DNA of 18,241 bases from Syntrophomonadaceae bacterium (GCA_007130585.1 SLSE01000044.1:1-18241); one strand, 5' to 3'; counted from the first letter of the stretch, positions 6,608-14,488 are shown. The notes: generated by a model not told the origin, from the letters alone. Numbers and translations: made by a program.

Positions 6608-7825
6608 TTGAAATACCTGGTAATTGTTGGAGACGGAATGGCCGATTACCCAATGGAGCAGCTTGAAGGAAAAACAGCCCTGCAATATGCCCGTACCCCT
6701 CATTTTGATCTCCTGGCAGGGGAAGGAGAGCTTGGGCTGGTGCAGACAATCCCGCCGGAACTGCCGCCCGGAAGCGATACTGCCAATCTTTCAGTGATCG
6801 GTTACAACCCCCTGGAATACTATACCGGGCGCTCCCCTTTCGAGGCAATCAGTCTCGGTATTGACCTGGGCCCTGAAGATGTATCTTTTCGCTGTAACCT
6901 GGTAACCCTTTCCGGGGATGAACCTTATGCTGATAAAAAGATGGTTGACTACTGTGCCGGTGAAATTTCAGATCAGGAAGCTGCCGGGTTAATTGACGCG
7001 GTCAGGAAGGAGCTCGGCGGCAGCTGTATTGATTTTTATACCGGTTTTCGATACCGGCACCTGATGGTCTGGCACGGAGCTTCAGATGTTTGCGAACTGA
7101 CCCCTCCGCATGATATCAGCGGGCAGAAGATCTCGGGGCACCTCCCCTCCGGTCAGAACAATGCCAGGATCAGGCAGATGATGGAAAGAAGTTATGAACT
7201 TCTTGCCGACCATCCTGTTAACATTAAAAGAATTGAAGAAGGACTCAATCCCGCCAACTCGATCTGGATCTGGGGAGCCGGCCGTAAACCGCTCATTCCC
7301 TCCTTTTCAGAAAAATACGGCCTTGAAGGCATCGTTGTTTCGGCTGTTGACCTGGTCAAAGGGATCGGCCTTTTCGCCGGTCTTAAACCGGTTAAGGTCG
7401 AGGGTGTCACCGGCTATATTGATACCAATTACAGGGGCAAAGTCAATGCCGCCCTGGAAGCTTTCACGAAAGGCAGCGATTTTGTTTATCTCCATGTTGA
7501 GGCTCCCGATGAATGCTCTCACCGCTTTGAAATCAAGAACAAGATAAGCGCAATTGAGCTAATTGATCAGAAAGTTTTAAAAGCCGCCCGGGCCGGACTC
7601 GAGCAGAGCGGTTTTGATTACAGCATATTGCTGGTAACAGATCATGCCACACCACTTTCGCTGGGGACCCACACCAGGGAGCCTGTGCCGTATGCCATTT
7701 TCCGCAGTACTGCGCGAAAGAAAAATACCGGCCTCACCTACGATGAAATCAGCGCTGCGGGGACCGGCCTGTTTTTTAAAGAAGGCCACCTGTTAATGGA
7801 TCATTTTCTGGGGCAGGCAAAATAA
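6608..7825 (+). CDS. ApgM-family phosphoglycerate mutase-like protein, proposed homoserine kinase
   Basis: This alkaline-phosphatase-superfamily protein belongs to the archaeal-type cofactor-independent phosphoglycerate mutase group (COG3635). A bacterial branch of that group (TIGR02535) has been proposed to act as homoserine kinase. Motifs are VIVGDGMADYP at the N-terminus, GSDTANLSVIGYNP (55-68) with the likely catalytic Ser62, a metal-site region APDECSH, and VTDHATP near the C-terminus. Divergent placement beside thrC favours the homoserine kinase role. TTG 6608 gives the family's usual beginning (MKYLVIVGDG) and about 405 residues, with AAGGAG 12 bases upstream; a TTG at 6572 would add 12 residues but has no ribosome site. 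Phosphoglycerate mutase remains the alternative. Confidence 0.85.
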   Translation: MKYLVIVGDGMADYPMEQLEGKTALQYARTPHFDLLAGEGELGLVQTIPPELPPGSDTANLSVIGYNPLEYYTGRSPFEAISLGIDLGPEDVSFRCNLVTLSGDEPYADKKMVDYCAGEISDQEAAGLIDAVRKELGGSCIDFYTGFRYRHLMVWHGASDVCELTPPHDISGQKISGHLPSGQNNARIRQMMERSYELLADHPVNIKRIEEGLNPANSIWIWGAGRKPLIPSFSEKYGLEGIVVSAVDLVKGIGLFAGLKPVKVEGVTGYIDTNYRGKVNAALEAFTKGSDFVYLHVEAPDECSHRFEIKNKISAIELIDQKVLKAARAGLEQSGFDYSILLVTDHATPLSLGTHTREPVPYAIFRSTARKKNTGLTYDEISAAGTGLFFKEGHLLMDHFLGQAK

Positions 7826-7848
7826 AGGGGGCGCCGCAGCAGGTTTAT

Positions 7849-9006
7849 ATGAAGGAACAGCAGAGTGCAAAAATAGTAAATTTTAATTTCATGGCCTTAT
7901 TCGGAGCGGTCTTTTTTCTGTTTTTTGCTTTGGACTACTATATCCCGATCCTGCCCTTTTATGTCCTGCATGCAGGCGGGGGAGAAGCGGCGGTTGGTCT
8001 CCTGATGGGGTTGTTTACTTTCTGCTCTATTATCCTGCGCCCTTTCCAGGGCCGCGAACTTAACAGGACGGGGCGCAAGCGCCTCCTGGTCACGGGTATC
8101 TCTCTGTACGCAGCAGCAGGTCTGGGCCTGCTTTTTTTGCCCTCCCTGCCGTTCCTTTTTATCCTGCGTGCTGTTCAGGGGTTCGGGTGGGGCGCCTTTT
8201 TGCTGGCCTTCAATACACTGACGCTCGATCTTGCCCCTCCCGGAAGAAGCGGCGCCGCTGTAGGGTTGATGGGCATGGCCCCGCCTTTCTCTCTGGCCAT
8301 CGCCCCTTTTATAGGCGAAACATTAAGAATTTCAACCGCGGGCAATTACCTGATCCTGTTCCTCGTAGCTTCCGCTGCCGCCCTGCTGGCCCTTGTATCC
8401 GGGGCTCTTGTTAAAGAGCCTTCCTTCGAGCAAACGGGCATCGATAAAAGCCCTCTATTGCTGCGCAAGGTTGTGTTCCCTTCCCTGATCATTTTCTGCA
8501 TGACTTTTAACCTGGGGGTTATACTCACCTTCCTGCCTTTGCTGGGAGAAGTCCGCGATATCAGGGCGGTGGGCTACTTTTTTACCGTTTTTGCCCTGAC
8601 GACTGTTTTTTCCAGGCCGGTTGCCGGCCGCTTGTCCGACCTTTACGGAAGGCCGGTAATTTTTTTACCGGCCCTGGTTGTTGCCGCCGGATCCATGATC
8701 ATGATTGCCCTGGCGGATAATGTCCAGGCTTTCCTGCTCAGCGCCTTTGTCCTTGGCATTGGTTTCGGCTCGGCTCACTCCTCGGTTATGGCCATGGCAG
8801 CGGACCGCCTTGCCATTATGGAAAGAGGGGTCGGCATGGCAACCTTTACCACCGCTTTCGACCTGGGTATTGTTGTCGGGGCGGTTGCCGTAGGGATCCT
8901 GTTGACCTGGTTTGATTTTAAGCTGATTTTTATCCTCTGCGCGGTAATTATGACGCTGCCTGTTTTCGGTAATTTTTTGAAAAGCAAATACCGGTTCAGG
9001 TACTGA
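7849..9006 (+). CDS. Major facilitator superfamily transporter
   Basis: The 385-residue product is very hydrophobic, with about 12 probable membrane segments spread over its length and a short cytoplasmic N-terminus. The MFS loop motif occurs twice: GRELNRTGRKRLL (68-80) between helices 2 and 3, and a second copy with GRLSDLYGRP near residue 260, the expected position in the other half. It is a secondary transporter, possibly of the drug or small-molecule efflux type, but the substrate cannot be read from the sequence. It starts 23 bases after the apgM-like gene; only a weak AGG precedes ATG 7849, so translation may depend on the gene upstream. Confidence 0.88.
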   Translation: MKEQQSAKIVNFNFMALFGAVFFLFFALDYYIPILPFYVLHAGGGEAAVGLLMGLFTFCSIILRPFQGRELNRTGRKRLLVTGISLYAAAGLGLLFLPSLPFLFILRAVQGFGWGAFLLAFNTLTLDLAPPGRSGAAVGLMGMAPPFSLAIAPFIGETLRISTAGNYLILFLVASAAALLALVSGALVKEPSFEQTGIDKSPLLLRKVVFPSLIIFCMTFNLGVILTFLPLLGEVRDIRAVGYFFTVFALTTVFSRPVAGRLSDLYGRPVIFLPALVVAAGSMIMIALADNVQAFLLSAFVLGIGFGSAHSSVMAMAADRLAIMERGVGMATFTTAFDLGIVVGAVAVGILLTWFDFKLIFILCAVIMTLPVFGNFLKSKYRFRY

Positions 9007-9063
9007 TGCCGGCCGGACCGGCAGAATAAACGCAGGATTAAATTAAAGGGTGGTGCTCGAACA

Positions 9064-11007
9064 TTGCATGATAGCCTGGCTTATAAGATTTTAAAAGAAC
9101 ACCTCGTGGAAGGCAGCCTCAGGAAAGGTGCCGAAGTGGGGCTGCGCATAGATCAGACCCTGACCCAGGATGCAACCGGAACTATGGCTTACCTGCAGCT
9201 GGAGGCGCTCGGCATAAACAGGGTGCAGACCGAGCTGTCTGTCAGCTATGTTGACCATAACACCCTCCAGGGAGGATTTGAGAATGCTGATGACCACCGC
9301 TACCTGCAGACTGCCGCTGCCCGTTTCGGGATCTGGTTTTCCAGGCCCGGTAATGGAATTTGCCACCAGGTTCACCTGGAGCGGTTTGGTATTCCCGGTA
9401 AAACCCTGCTTGGTTCGGACAGTCATACTCCGACAGCCGGCGGGCTCGGTATGATTGGTATCGGGGCTGGAGGGCTTGATGTGGCGGTGGCGATGGCCGG
9501 AGGGCCTTTTTACCTGGTGGTTCCTGAAGTGTTGAAGGTTAACCTGGTCGGTCAATTAAGGCCCTGGGTGGGCGCCAAAGATATTATCCTTGAATTGCTG
9601 CGTCGTTTATCTGTAAAAGGCGGGGTGGGCAAAATAATTGAATACAGCGGTCCGGGCCTGGAAGGCCTTACCGTACCGGAAAGGGCGACTATCACCAACA
9701 TGGGGGCCGAGTTGGGAGCTACGTCATCATTGTTTCCCAGCGACACGGTAACCCGTCTTTTCCTGGAGGAGCAGGGGCGTGGTAATGACTGGCGTCCCCT
9801 GGAAGCCGATCCGGGGGCCGTTTACGACGGGGAAATAACCATAGACCTGGCCAGGCTTGAACCGCTGACAGCCGAACCCCACAGTCCCGATGCGGTAAGG
9901 CCGATCCATGAAATTGAACCGGTTAAAGTCGACCAGGTTGCCGTGGGCAGCTGCACGAACGGGTCTTATCATGACCTGCGCCTCGTTGCTGCTGTCCTTA
10001 AAGGACATGTTGTCCATCCCGGGGTCAGCCTTGTTGTCTCCCCCGGATCGCGGCAGGTCTTCATGACCCTGACCGGCGAAGGAGTTATTGAAGAACTGAT
10101 CCGCTCGGGGGCCAGGATCCTCGAGTCGGCCTGCGGGCCCTGTATCGGTATGGGTCAGGCACCGCCGTCGGGATCAGTTTCTGTTCGCACCTTTAACCGT
10201 AACTTTCCCGGACGGAGCGGAACACCCGATGCCGGCGTTTACCTGACCGGTCCGGCGGCGGCGGCGGCAGCCGCCCTGCGGGGCGAACTTACCGATCCCC
10301 GCGACCTCGGTGATTATCCCGCTCTGCCGGAAGCCCGGCCCCCGGTTGTCGATGACAGGATGATAATTCCCCCTGCCGAAAACGGGCGGGATATTAAAAT
10401 TTTACGCGGTCCTAATATCAGGCCCGTTCCGCTAAACGAACCGCTGCCGGAAAAAACAGCAGTCAGGGTATTACTGGTCGCCGGTGACAATATAACTACT
10501 GATCATATTGTTCCCGGGGGGGCGCGGGTATTGCCCCTGCGTTCGAATATTGAAGCGCTAAGTGAATACGTTTTCGCCCCGCTGGATCCCGGTTTTCCGG
10601 CCAGGGCCCGCCAATACGGGCGCGGACTGATCGTAGCCGGTGAAAATTACGGCCAGGGATCCAGCCGTGAGCATGCGGCCCTGGCGCCGATGGCCCTGGG
10701 GGTTAAAGTTGTCCTGGCCAAATCGTTCGCCCGTATTCACCATGCCAACCTGGTCAATTTTGGCATTATACCCCTGGTATTTTGCAACCCTGTCGACTAT
10801 GAAAATTTATCTGTCGGGGATGAACTGCTGCTGGACAAAATATATAAACAGCTGGAGAGCGGACGGATTTCAATTGAACGCGCCGGTAAAAGTGGCTTCA
10901 TAGAAGCGGAGCACGGGCTGTCATCAAGACAGCTGAAGATCATTAAAGCCGGCGGCCTTTTGAACTATACCCGTTCGAAAAGCGGGAAGAATAATCAGGC
11001 TAAATGA
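9064..11007 (+). CDS. Aconitate hydratase (Aquifex/thermophile type)
   Basis: It isomerises citrate to isocitrate through cis-aconitate using a 4Fe-4S cluster. The 647-residue length and sequence fit the short bacterial aconitase group (TIGR01342-like), distinct from AcnA of about 900 residues. The cluster cysteines are Cys297 (VGSCTNGS), Cys357 and Cys360 (SACGPCIGMG). GSDSHTPTAGGLGM (117-130) is the usual substrate/cluster region, and the C-terminal swivel domain carries GQGSSREHAAL with the catalytic Ser/Arg pair. The start is TTG at 9064, with AAGGGTGG upstream. Isopropylmalate isomerase or homoaconitase large subunits are less likely because large and swivel domains are fused here. Confidence 0.93.
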   Translation: MHDSLAYKILKEHLVEGSLRKGAEVGLRIDQTLTQDATGTMAYLQLEALGINRVQTELSVSYVDHNTLQGGFENADDHRYLQTAAARFGIWFSRPGNGICHQVHLERFGIPGKTLLGSDSHTPTAGGLGMIGIGAGGLDVAVAMAGGPFYLVVPEVLKVNLVGQLRPWVGAKDIILELLRRLSVKGGVGKIIEYSGPGLEGLTVPERATITNMGAELGATSSLFPSDTVTRLFLEEQGRGNDWRPLEADPGAVYDGEITIDLARLEPLTAEPHSPDAVRPIHEIEPVKVDQVAVGSCTNGSYHDLRLVAAVLKGHVVHPGVSLVVSPGSRQVFMTLTGEGVIEELIRSGARILESACGPCIGMGQAPPSGSVSVRTFNRNFPGRSGTPDAGVYLTGPAAAAAAALRGELTDPRDLGDYPALPEARPPVVDDRMIIPPAENGRDIKILRGPNIRPVPLNEPLPEKTAVRVLLVAGDNITTDHIVPGGARVLPLRSNIEALSEYVFAPLDPGFPARARQYGRGLIVAGENYGQGSSREHAALAPMALGVKVVLAKSFARIHHANLVNFGIIPLVFCNPVDYENLSVGDELLLDKIYKQLESGRISIERAGKSGFIEAEHGLSSRQLKIIKAGGLLNYTRSKSGKNNQAK

Positions 11008-11020
11008 AGCTGCAGCTTCA
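11005..11020. repeat. 16-bp perfect palindrome at the aconitase stop codon
   Basis: The sequence from 11005 to 11020 (half-site TGAAGCTG) is its own reverse complement. It includes the TGA stop and lacks a loop or following T-run, so it is not a terminator. Its role is unknown and it may be chance. Confidence 0.4.
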
Positions 11021-11140
11021 AACATCCGATGGATGATAATATCAATATGCATTTTCAGGATAGTTTTCTGTATAGCAAATCAAGTGAATAAAAAGTGATT
11101 GCATGCAGCCGGCTTACAACTGCCTGCCGACTGCTAAATG

Positions 11141-11521
11141 TTAACCCCCGTATGCCGCCACGGCAAAGGCGCAGGCCAGCGGCGGCTCGTGGCTGATAGA
11201 TATTGCTATATCAACCATGCCTTTTTCTTCCGCCAGCCGGGCTGCTGTTCCATGCAGCCTGACCCGGGGCTGCCTGCCCCGGGCCGAAACAATTTCCACT
11301 TCATTCATGGCGGCCGGCCCGATCCCGCATCCCAGCGCTTTCAGGACCGCCTCCTTGGCGGCAAAACGGGCTGCCAGGATGGTCATCGAGGAACCCCTGT
11401 CCTTGAAACTTTTTAGTTCCGATGGCCTGAAAATCCTGCGCAAAAAGCGGTCGGGATATTTTTTGTAAACTTTTTCGATTCTCTCTATGGATACAAGGTC
11501 CACGCCTACAGCAGCCGGCAC
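11141..11521 (-). CDS. acpS: Holo-[acyl-carrier-protein] synthase AcpS
   Basis: AcpS transfers 4'-phosphopantetheine from CoA to acyl carrier protein, activating fatty acid synthesis. The protein shows the two group-I signatures: GVDLVSIERI with the Mg-binding Asp8, and RFAAKEAVLKAL with Lys56 and Glu57 for metal and CoA binding, followed by the C-terminal ISISHEPPLACAFAV strand. GTG 11521 is preferred because GAGGTGAG lies 7 bases upstream and gives the usual length of 126 residues. A GTG at 11533 would add four residues but overlaps that ribosome site. The gene is convergent with the aconitase gene; the 133 bases between them hold the palindrome at 11005-11020 and an imperfect stem near 11106-11133 without a T-run. 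Confidence 0.93.
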   Translation of the reverse strand: MPAAVGVDLVSIERIEKVYKKYPDRFLRRIFRPSELKSFKDRGSSMTILAARFAAKEAVLKALGCGIGPAAMNEVEIVSARGRQPRVRLHGTAARLAEEKGMVDIAISISHEPPLACAFAVAAYGG

Positions 11522-11563
11522 CGTTACCCTCACCTCGCAGTAAGTAATCAGGATTTTTCTCTT

Positions 11564-11572
11564 ATTATAGCA
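11564..11572 (-). promoter_or_regulatory. Extended -10 promoter for acpS
   Basis: On the minus strand TGC-TATAAT (11572 to 11564) is a perfect extended -10 about 40 bases upstream of the acpS start. No good -35 box is visible 17-18 bases further up, which is usual for extended -10 promoters. Confidence 0.6.
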
Positions 11573-11584
11573 CGATCCGAGACC

Positions 11585-11879
11585 GTGATATTCAGGAAAA
11601 CGGAAGCCGGTGAACAGCCCGCTTTAATTGACTTAAAGGATTTAAAAGGAAAAAGAGTGGGGGTGCAGAAAGCAGGTCTCGGGGCAGGTGTCCTTAAGGA
11701 ATGCGGCGCAATAATTGTTGAGTACGATAATGATGCCTTCAGTTTCCTTGATCAATTTTGGGATAAAAATGATTATGCGGCAGCTGATTGAAGGAATAAA
11801 CCGCGAAATCAACGCCCTGAAATCAAACTCTGTTCTTGCCGGGATCGTGAAGGGCTACGCTTCGGGCAGCGTGGTTTAA
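11585..11879 (+). pseudogene. Remnant of an amino-acid ABC transporter substrate-binding protein
   Basis: The first frame (11585-11791) encodes DLKDLKGKRVGVQKAG and then GAIIVEYDNDAFSFLDQF, the segment of the SBP_bac_3 fold where the chain enters its second lobe. A second frame, shifted by one and running 11775-11879, encodes LIEGINREINALKSNSVLAGI, resembling the C-terminal helix of the same family. The signal peptide, first lobe and most of the second lobe are missing, and the two pieces are out of frame. It is a deletion remnant with no permease or ATPase gene nearby. The 456 bases between acpS and the cold-shock gene hold this remnant and the promoters at 11564 and 11909. Confidence 0.7.
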
Positions 11880-11908
11880 AATACCCCCGTGCGGGCCGAA
11901 CATTCTTA

Positions 11909-11937
11909 TTGCTTTTCAGGAATTATTATGCTAATCT
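11909..11937 (+). promoter_or_regulatory. Promoter of the cold-shock gene
   Basis: TTGCTT (11909-11914) and TAATCT (11932-11937) are 17 bases apart, with a TGC extension before the -10. The roughly 45-base 5' leader contains a strong AGGAGGT. Confidence 0.55.
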
Positions 11938-11989
11938 TTAGGTGGTAAATTACCCCGGTGGAGGGGTTATTATAGGAGGTAATCAGTTA

Positions 11990-12193
11990 ATGCAGGGAAA
12001 GGTAAAATGGTTTAACCCGGAAAAGGGTTACGGTTTCATCGAGGTTGAAGAAGGTAAAGATGTTTTTGTGCATTACTCTGAAATCCAGGAGGAAGGCTTC
12101 AAAACCCTTGAAGAAGGCCAGGAGGTTGAATTCGAAGTTGTCGAAGGAAATCGCGGGCCCCAGGCGGCAAATGTCGTAAAAGTACAGCTTTAA
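11990..12193 (+). CDS. Cold-shock domain protein (CspA/CspB family)
   Basis: The 67-residue single OB-fold protein binds single-stranded RNA and DNA and acts as an RNA chaperone. MQGKVKWFNPEKGYGFIEV contains RNP1 (KGYGFI), and VFVHYS is RNP2; the length is standard for the family. ATG 11990 is chosen because AGGAGGT (11974-11980) lies 9 bases before it and all CspA proteins begin here; an in-frame GTG at 11942 would add an unrelated 16-residue extension. It is a single-gene unit with its own promoter and terminator. The sequence does not show whether it is cold-induced or constitutive. Confidence 0.95.
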   Translation: MQGKVKWFNPEKGYGFIEVEEGKDVFVHYSEIQEEGFKTLEEGQEVEFEVVEGNRGPQAANVVKVQL

Positions 12194-12231
12194 GGGGAAC
12201 CATTGCTACTAATATAAAATGTTATTATTAG

Positions 12232-12256
12232 CCGGCACAAATATGCCGGTTTTTTT
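12232..12256 (+). terminator. Rho-independent terminator of the cold-shock gene
   Basis: CCGGCA (12232-12237) and TGCCGG (12244-12249) form a perfect stem with a 6-base loop, followed directly by seven T. Confidence 0.92.
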
Positions 12257-12269
12257 ATGCCCCGGTGCA

Positions 12270-12298
12270 TTGACATCAGGCTTCAGTGATGTTATTCT
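12270..12298 (+). promoter_or_regulatory. Promoter of the iscR-iscS-iscU operon
   Basis: A perfect -35 TTGACA (12270-12275) and a -10 TATTCT (12293-12298) are 17 bases apart; transcription should start near 12305. Confidence 0.8.
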
Positions 12299-12312
12299 TT
12301 TTTTTAGCAATA

Positions 12313-12331
12313 CCCGAGCATTTTTGTCGGG
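12313..12331. promoter_or_regulatory. Candidate IscR/Rrf2 operator
   Basis: CCCGA (12313-12317) and TCGGG (12327-12331) form an inverted repeat with a 9-base AT-rich centre, placed about 8-26 bases after the predicted transcription start and before the iscR ribosome site. Position and symmetry fit autorepression by the Rrf2 protein encoded next. The lack of a T-run argues against a terminator. Confidence 0.5.
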
Positions 12332-12352
12332 ATTGAAACGGGAGTTATAATA

Positions 12353-12784
12353 ATGAAATTATCGGCTAAAGTTGAATACGGTGTGAGAGCGATGGCTGTT
12401 CTGGCTATTTATTACCAGTCAGGACCCCTGCCCCTGCGTGAAATTGCGGAGCAGGAGATTATTTCTCTCAAATTCCTGGAACAAATTTTTCCGGACTTAA
12501 GGCGGGCCGGCCTGGTTCACAGTACGCGCGGTTCCCGGGGAGGTTATATGCTTTCGCGGCCTCCTTCTGAAATCAGGGTTGGTGACATTGTCCGGGCTGT
12601 CGAAGGGCCGATAACCCCTGTCGACTGCCTGTCCGAAATTAACAGCAGTGACTGCTGTCACCGCAAAAGCAACTGCCTGACCAGGCAGGTCTGGGAAAAG
12701 CTGAGAGACCGGATTAATGATGTCCTCGATGAAGTATCTCTCAATGAGCTGGTTGAGATAAAACCGGTCGAATCATTATCCTGA
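12353..12784 (+). CDS. iscR: Rrf2-family Fe-S regulator, IscR-like
   Basis: The 143-residue transcription factor has a winged helix at the N-terminus (KVEYGVRAMAVLAIY, LREIAEQEIISLKFLEQI, and the wing STRGSRGGYML). A cysteine cluster follows, with Cys92, Cys101, Cys102 and Cys108, matching the region that binds a 2Fe-2S cluster in IscR. Loss of the cluster changes DNA binding, so the protein reports Fe-S status. It precedes iscS by 15 bases and iscU after that, supporting IscR over the related cysteine-metabolism regulator CymR, although the symbol is by context. CGGGAG lies 8 bases before ATG 12353. It probably represses its own operon through the inverted repeat at 12313-12331. Confidence 0.88.
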   Translation: MKLSAKVEYGVRAMAVLAIYYQSGPLPLREIAEQEIISLKFLEQIFPDLRRAGLVHSTRGSRGGYMLSRPPSEIRVGDIVRAVEGPITPVDCLSEINSSDCCHRKSNCLTRQVWEKLRDRINDVLDEVSLNELVEIKPVESLS

Positions 12785-12799
12785 CGGGAGGAATAGATT

Positions 12800-13963
12800 T
12801 TGAGCAACAGAGAGGTTTACATGGATCATGGCGCTACGACGCCCGTAAGGGAAGAAGCGGTGGAGGCAATGCTGCCTTTCTTTAAGGAGCTTTACGGGAA
12901 TCCTTCCAGCGTCCATTCCCAGGGCAGAAAAGTGCGCAAAGCATTTGAAAACGCCCGTGAAAAAACTGCTGCGGCGATCGGGGCAAATCCTGAAGAAATA
13001 TTTTTTACTTCCGGAGGCACAGAATCAAATAATATCGCCCTGCGCGGGGCAGCTAAAAGATTGAACAAACCGGGGCATATCATCACTTCTTCTATTGAAC
13101 ACCATGCTGTGTTCGATGTTTGCCGCGACCTGGAAAAAGAAGGCCACAGGGTCACCTACCTGCCGGTGGACAACATGGGATTGCTGGATCCGTCCCGGGT
13201 AGAAGATGCAATTACAGCGGAAACCTTTATTATTTCCATTATGGCGGCAAATAATGAAATTGGCACGGTTCAGCCCATAGAAGAAATCGGAAAGATTGCC
13301 GCCGGGCACAAAATCCTGTTTCATACCGATGCAGTTCAGGTGGTAGGGCAGCTGCCGGTTGATGTTAAGAAAATGCAGGTTGATTTTTTGTCACTTTCAG
13401 GCCATAAGTTTAACGGGCCGAAGGGTGTTGGCGCGCTTTACAAGCGCAAAGGAGTAAAAATTGATCCCCTTTACCACGGGGGCGGTCAGGAAAAAAAACT
13501 GCGCCCGGGAACTGAGAATGTTCCGGGAGTGGTTGGCCTCAGCCGGGCCCTGGAGCTCTCGGTAGAAGAAATTCCCGGCAAAAAAGCCGCCCTGGAAGCT
13601 TTACGGGACAGGTTGATTGACGGTCTTTTGAAAATTGACGATGTAGTGCTGAACGGTCATCCTGAAAAACGGCTGCCCGGAAATGTGAATGTCAGTTTCA
13701 GTTTTATCGAAGGCGAGTCAATCCTTTTAAGCCTCGACATGCACGGGATCGCGGCATCCAGTGGCTCAGCCTGTTCATCGGGTTCCCTGGATCCTTCCCA
13801 TGTGCTTTCCGCCATTGGCCTGGATCACCAAACCGCCCACGGTTCGATTCGCTTCACTCTCGGGCGGGGCAACAACGAATCTGACGTGGACTATGTCCTT
13901 GAAAAAATCCCTTCAGTTGTAGAAAATCTGCGCCGGATTTCCCCTATGGGCAAGACGAAGTAA
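12800..13963 (+). CDS. iscS: Cysteine desulfurase (IscS/NifS family)
   Basis: This PLP enzyme takes sulfur from cysteine as a persulfide for Fe-S cluster assembly and other sulfur transfers. The 387-residue protein carries the PLP lysine Lys203 in SLSGHKFNGPKG, His101 in the SSIEHHAV motif, and the catalytic Cys325 in ASSGSACSSGSLDPSHVL. The SSGSACSSG form places it with the group I IscS/NifS enzymes rather than SufS. The start is TTG 12800, about 9 bases after GGGAGG. It lies between iscR and iscU and probably hands sulfur directly to the scaffold. If the FTR-like selenoprotein is real, a cysteine desulfurase could also contribute selenium delivery, but this is only inference. Confidence 0.95.
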   Translation: MSNREVYMDHGATTPVREEAVEAMLPFFKELYGNPSSVHSQGRKVRKAFENAREKTAAAIGANPEEIFFTSGGTESNNIALRGAAKRLNKPGHIITSSIEHHAVFDVCRDLEKEGHRVTYLPVDNMGLLDPSRVEDAITAETFIISIMAANNEIGTVQPIEEIGKIAAGHKILFHTDAVQVVGQLPVDVKKMQVDFLSLSGHKFNGPKGVGALYKRKGVKIDPLYHGGGQEKKLRPGTENVPGVVGLSRALELSVEEIPGKKAALEALRDRLIDGLLKIDDVVLNGHPEKRLPGNVNVSFSFIEGESILLSLDMHGIAASSGSACSSGSLDPSHVLSAIGLDHQTAHGSIRFTLGRGNNESDVDYVLEKIPSVVENLRRISPMGKTK

Positions 13964-13981
13964 CGGAGAGGAGCCAGTATA

Positions 13982-14365
13982 TTGTATAATGAAAAAGTTG
14001 TAGACCATTTTAACAATCCCCGTAATGTGGGGGAGCTGGCCGATGCTGACGCGATCGGCGAAACAGGAAGCTTTAAGTGTGGCGATACCATGACCCTCTA
14101 CCTGAAGGTCAGAAACGGTATTATTGAAGATGTCAGGTTTCAGACTTACGGCTGCGGGGCGGCTATTGCCAGCAGCAGTATGCTAACTGAAATGGTAAAA
14201 GGAAAAACCCTGGACCAGGCTTTGGCCATTACCAACCAGGATGTTGCCGACGAGCTGGGGGGCCTTCCACCCCTTAAACTGCACTGTTCCAACCTGGCTG
14301 CCGACGCCCTCCATAATGCGATAGAAAACTACCGCGCCAGGCAGGGTATCGGTAAAACAGGTTAG
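13982..14365 (+). CDS. iscU: Fe-S cluster scaffold IscU/NifU-like
   Basis: The 127-residue scaffold protein assembles 2Fe-2S clusters from IscS-derived sulfur. The three ligand cysteines are Cys33 (FKCGD), Cys58 (YGCGAA) and Cys102 (LHCSNLA), with the conserved Asp35 two residues after the first Cys. The length fits IscU and single-domain NifU-N proteins. LPPLK (95-99) before the last Cys matches the LPPVK segment that HscA recognises in E. coli IscU, although no hscA or hscB is visible here. The start is TTG 13982 with GGAGAGGAG upstream; it follows iscS by 18 bases. Confidence 0.94.
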   Translation: MYNEKVVDHFNNPRNVGELADADAIGETGSFKCGDTMTLYLKVRNGIIEDVRFQTYGCGAAIASSSMLTEMVKGKTLDQALAITNQDVADELGGLPPLKLHCSNLAADALHNAIENYRARQGIGKTG

Positions 14366-14398
14366 CTGTTTCCGGGCAGATAAAATGTGACTGATAGC

Positions 14399-14428
14399 TT
14401 GACAAACCCCCGCTATGAGTGATATTTT
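14399..14428 (+). promoter_or_regulatory. Promoter of the heat-shock operon
   Basis: TTGACA (14399-14404) and TATTTT (14423-14428), 18 bases apart, give a predicted transcription start near 14435, just before CIRCE. Confidence 0.75.
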
Positions 14429-14438
14429 TTATGTAGCT

Positions 14439-14465
14439 TTAGCACTCTGAGGTTTAGAGTGCTAA
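14439..14465. promoter_or_regulatory. CIRCE operator for HrcA
   Basis: TTAGCACTC (14439-14447), nine bases, GAGTGCTAA (14457-14465): an exact match to the CIRCE consensus TTAGCACTC-N9-GAGTGCTAA. It lies over the transcription start region, so HrcA binding would block the promoter until heat stress ties up GroEL and HrcA falls off. Confidence 0.98.
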
Positions 14466-14488
14466 AGAACAGGAATGGGGGATTGAGC

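Noticed and set aside
9091..9555. Long minus-strand open frame within the aconitase gene
   Set aside because: Antisense shadow of a conserved coding region without start signals or recognisable motifs.
11106..11133. Imperfect stem between the aconitase and acpS genes as a terminator
   Set aside because: The 8-bp stem has a wobble pair, a 12-base loop and no adjacent T-run on either strand.
11942..11989. N-terminal extension of the cold-shock protein from GTG 11942
   Set aside because: It would include the ribosome site AGGAGGT and adds residues not found in the family; ATG 11990 fits both.
14459..14488. HrcA start at GTG 14459
   Set aside because: The codon lies inside the CIRCE right half and lacks a ribosome site; ATG 14489 has one and gives the normal length.
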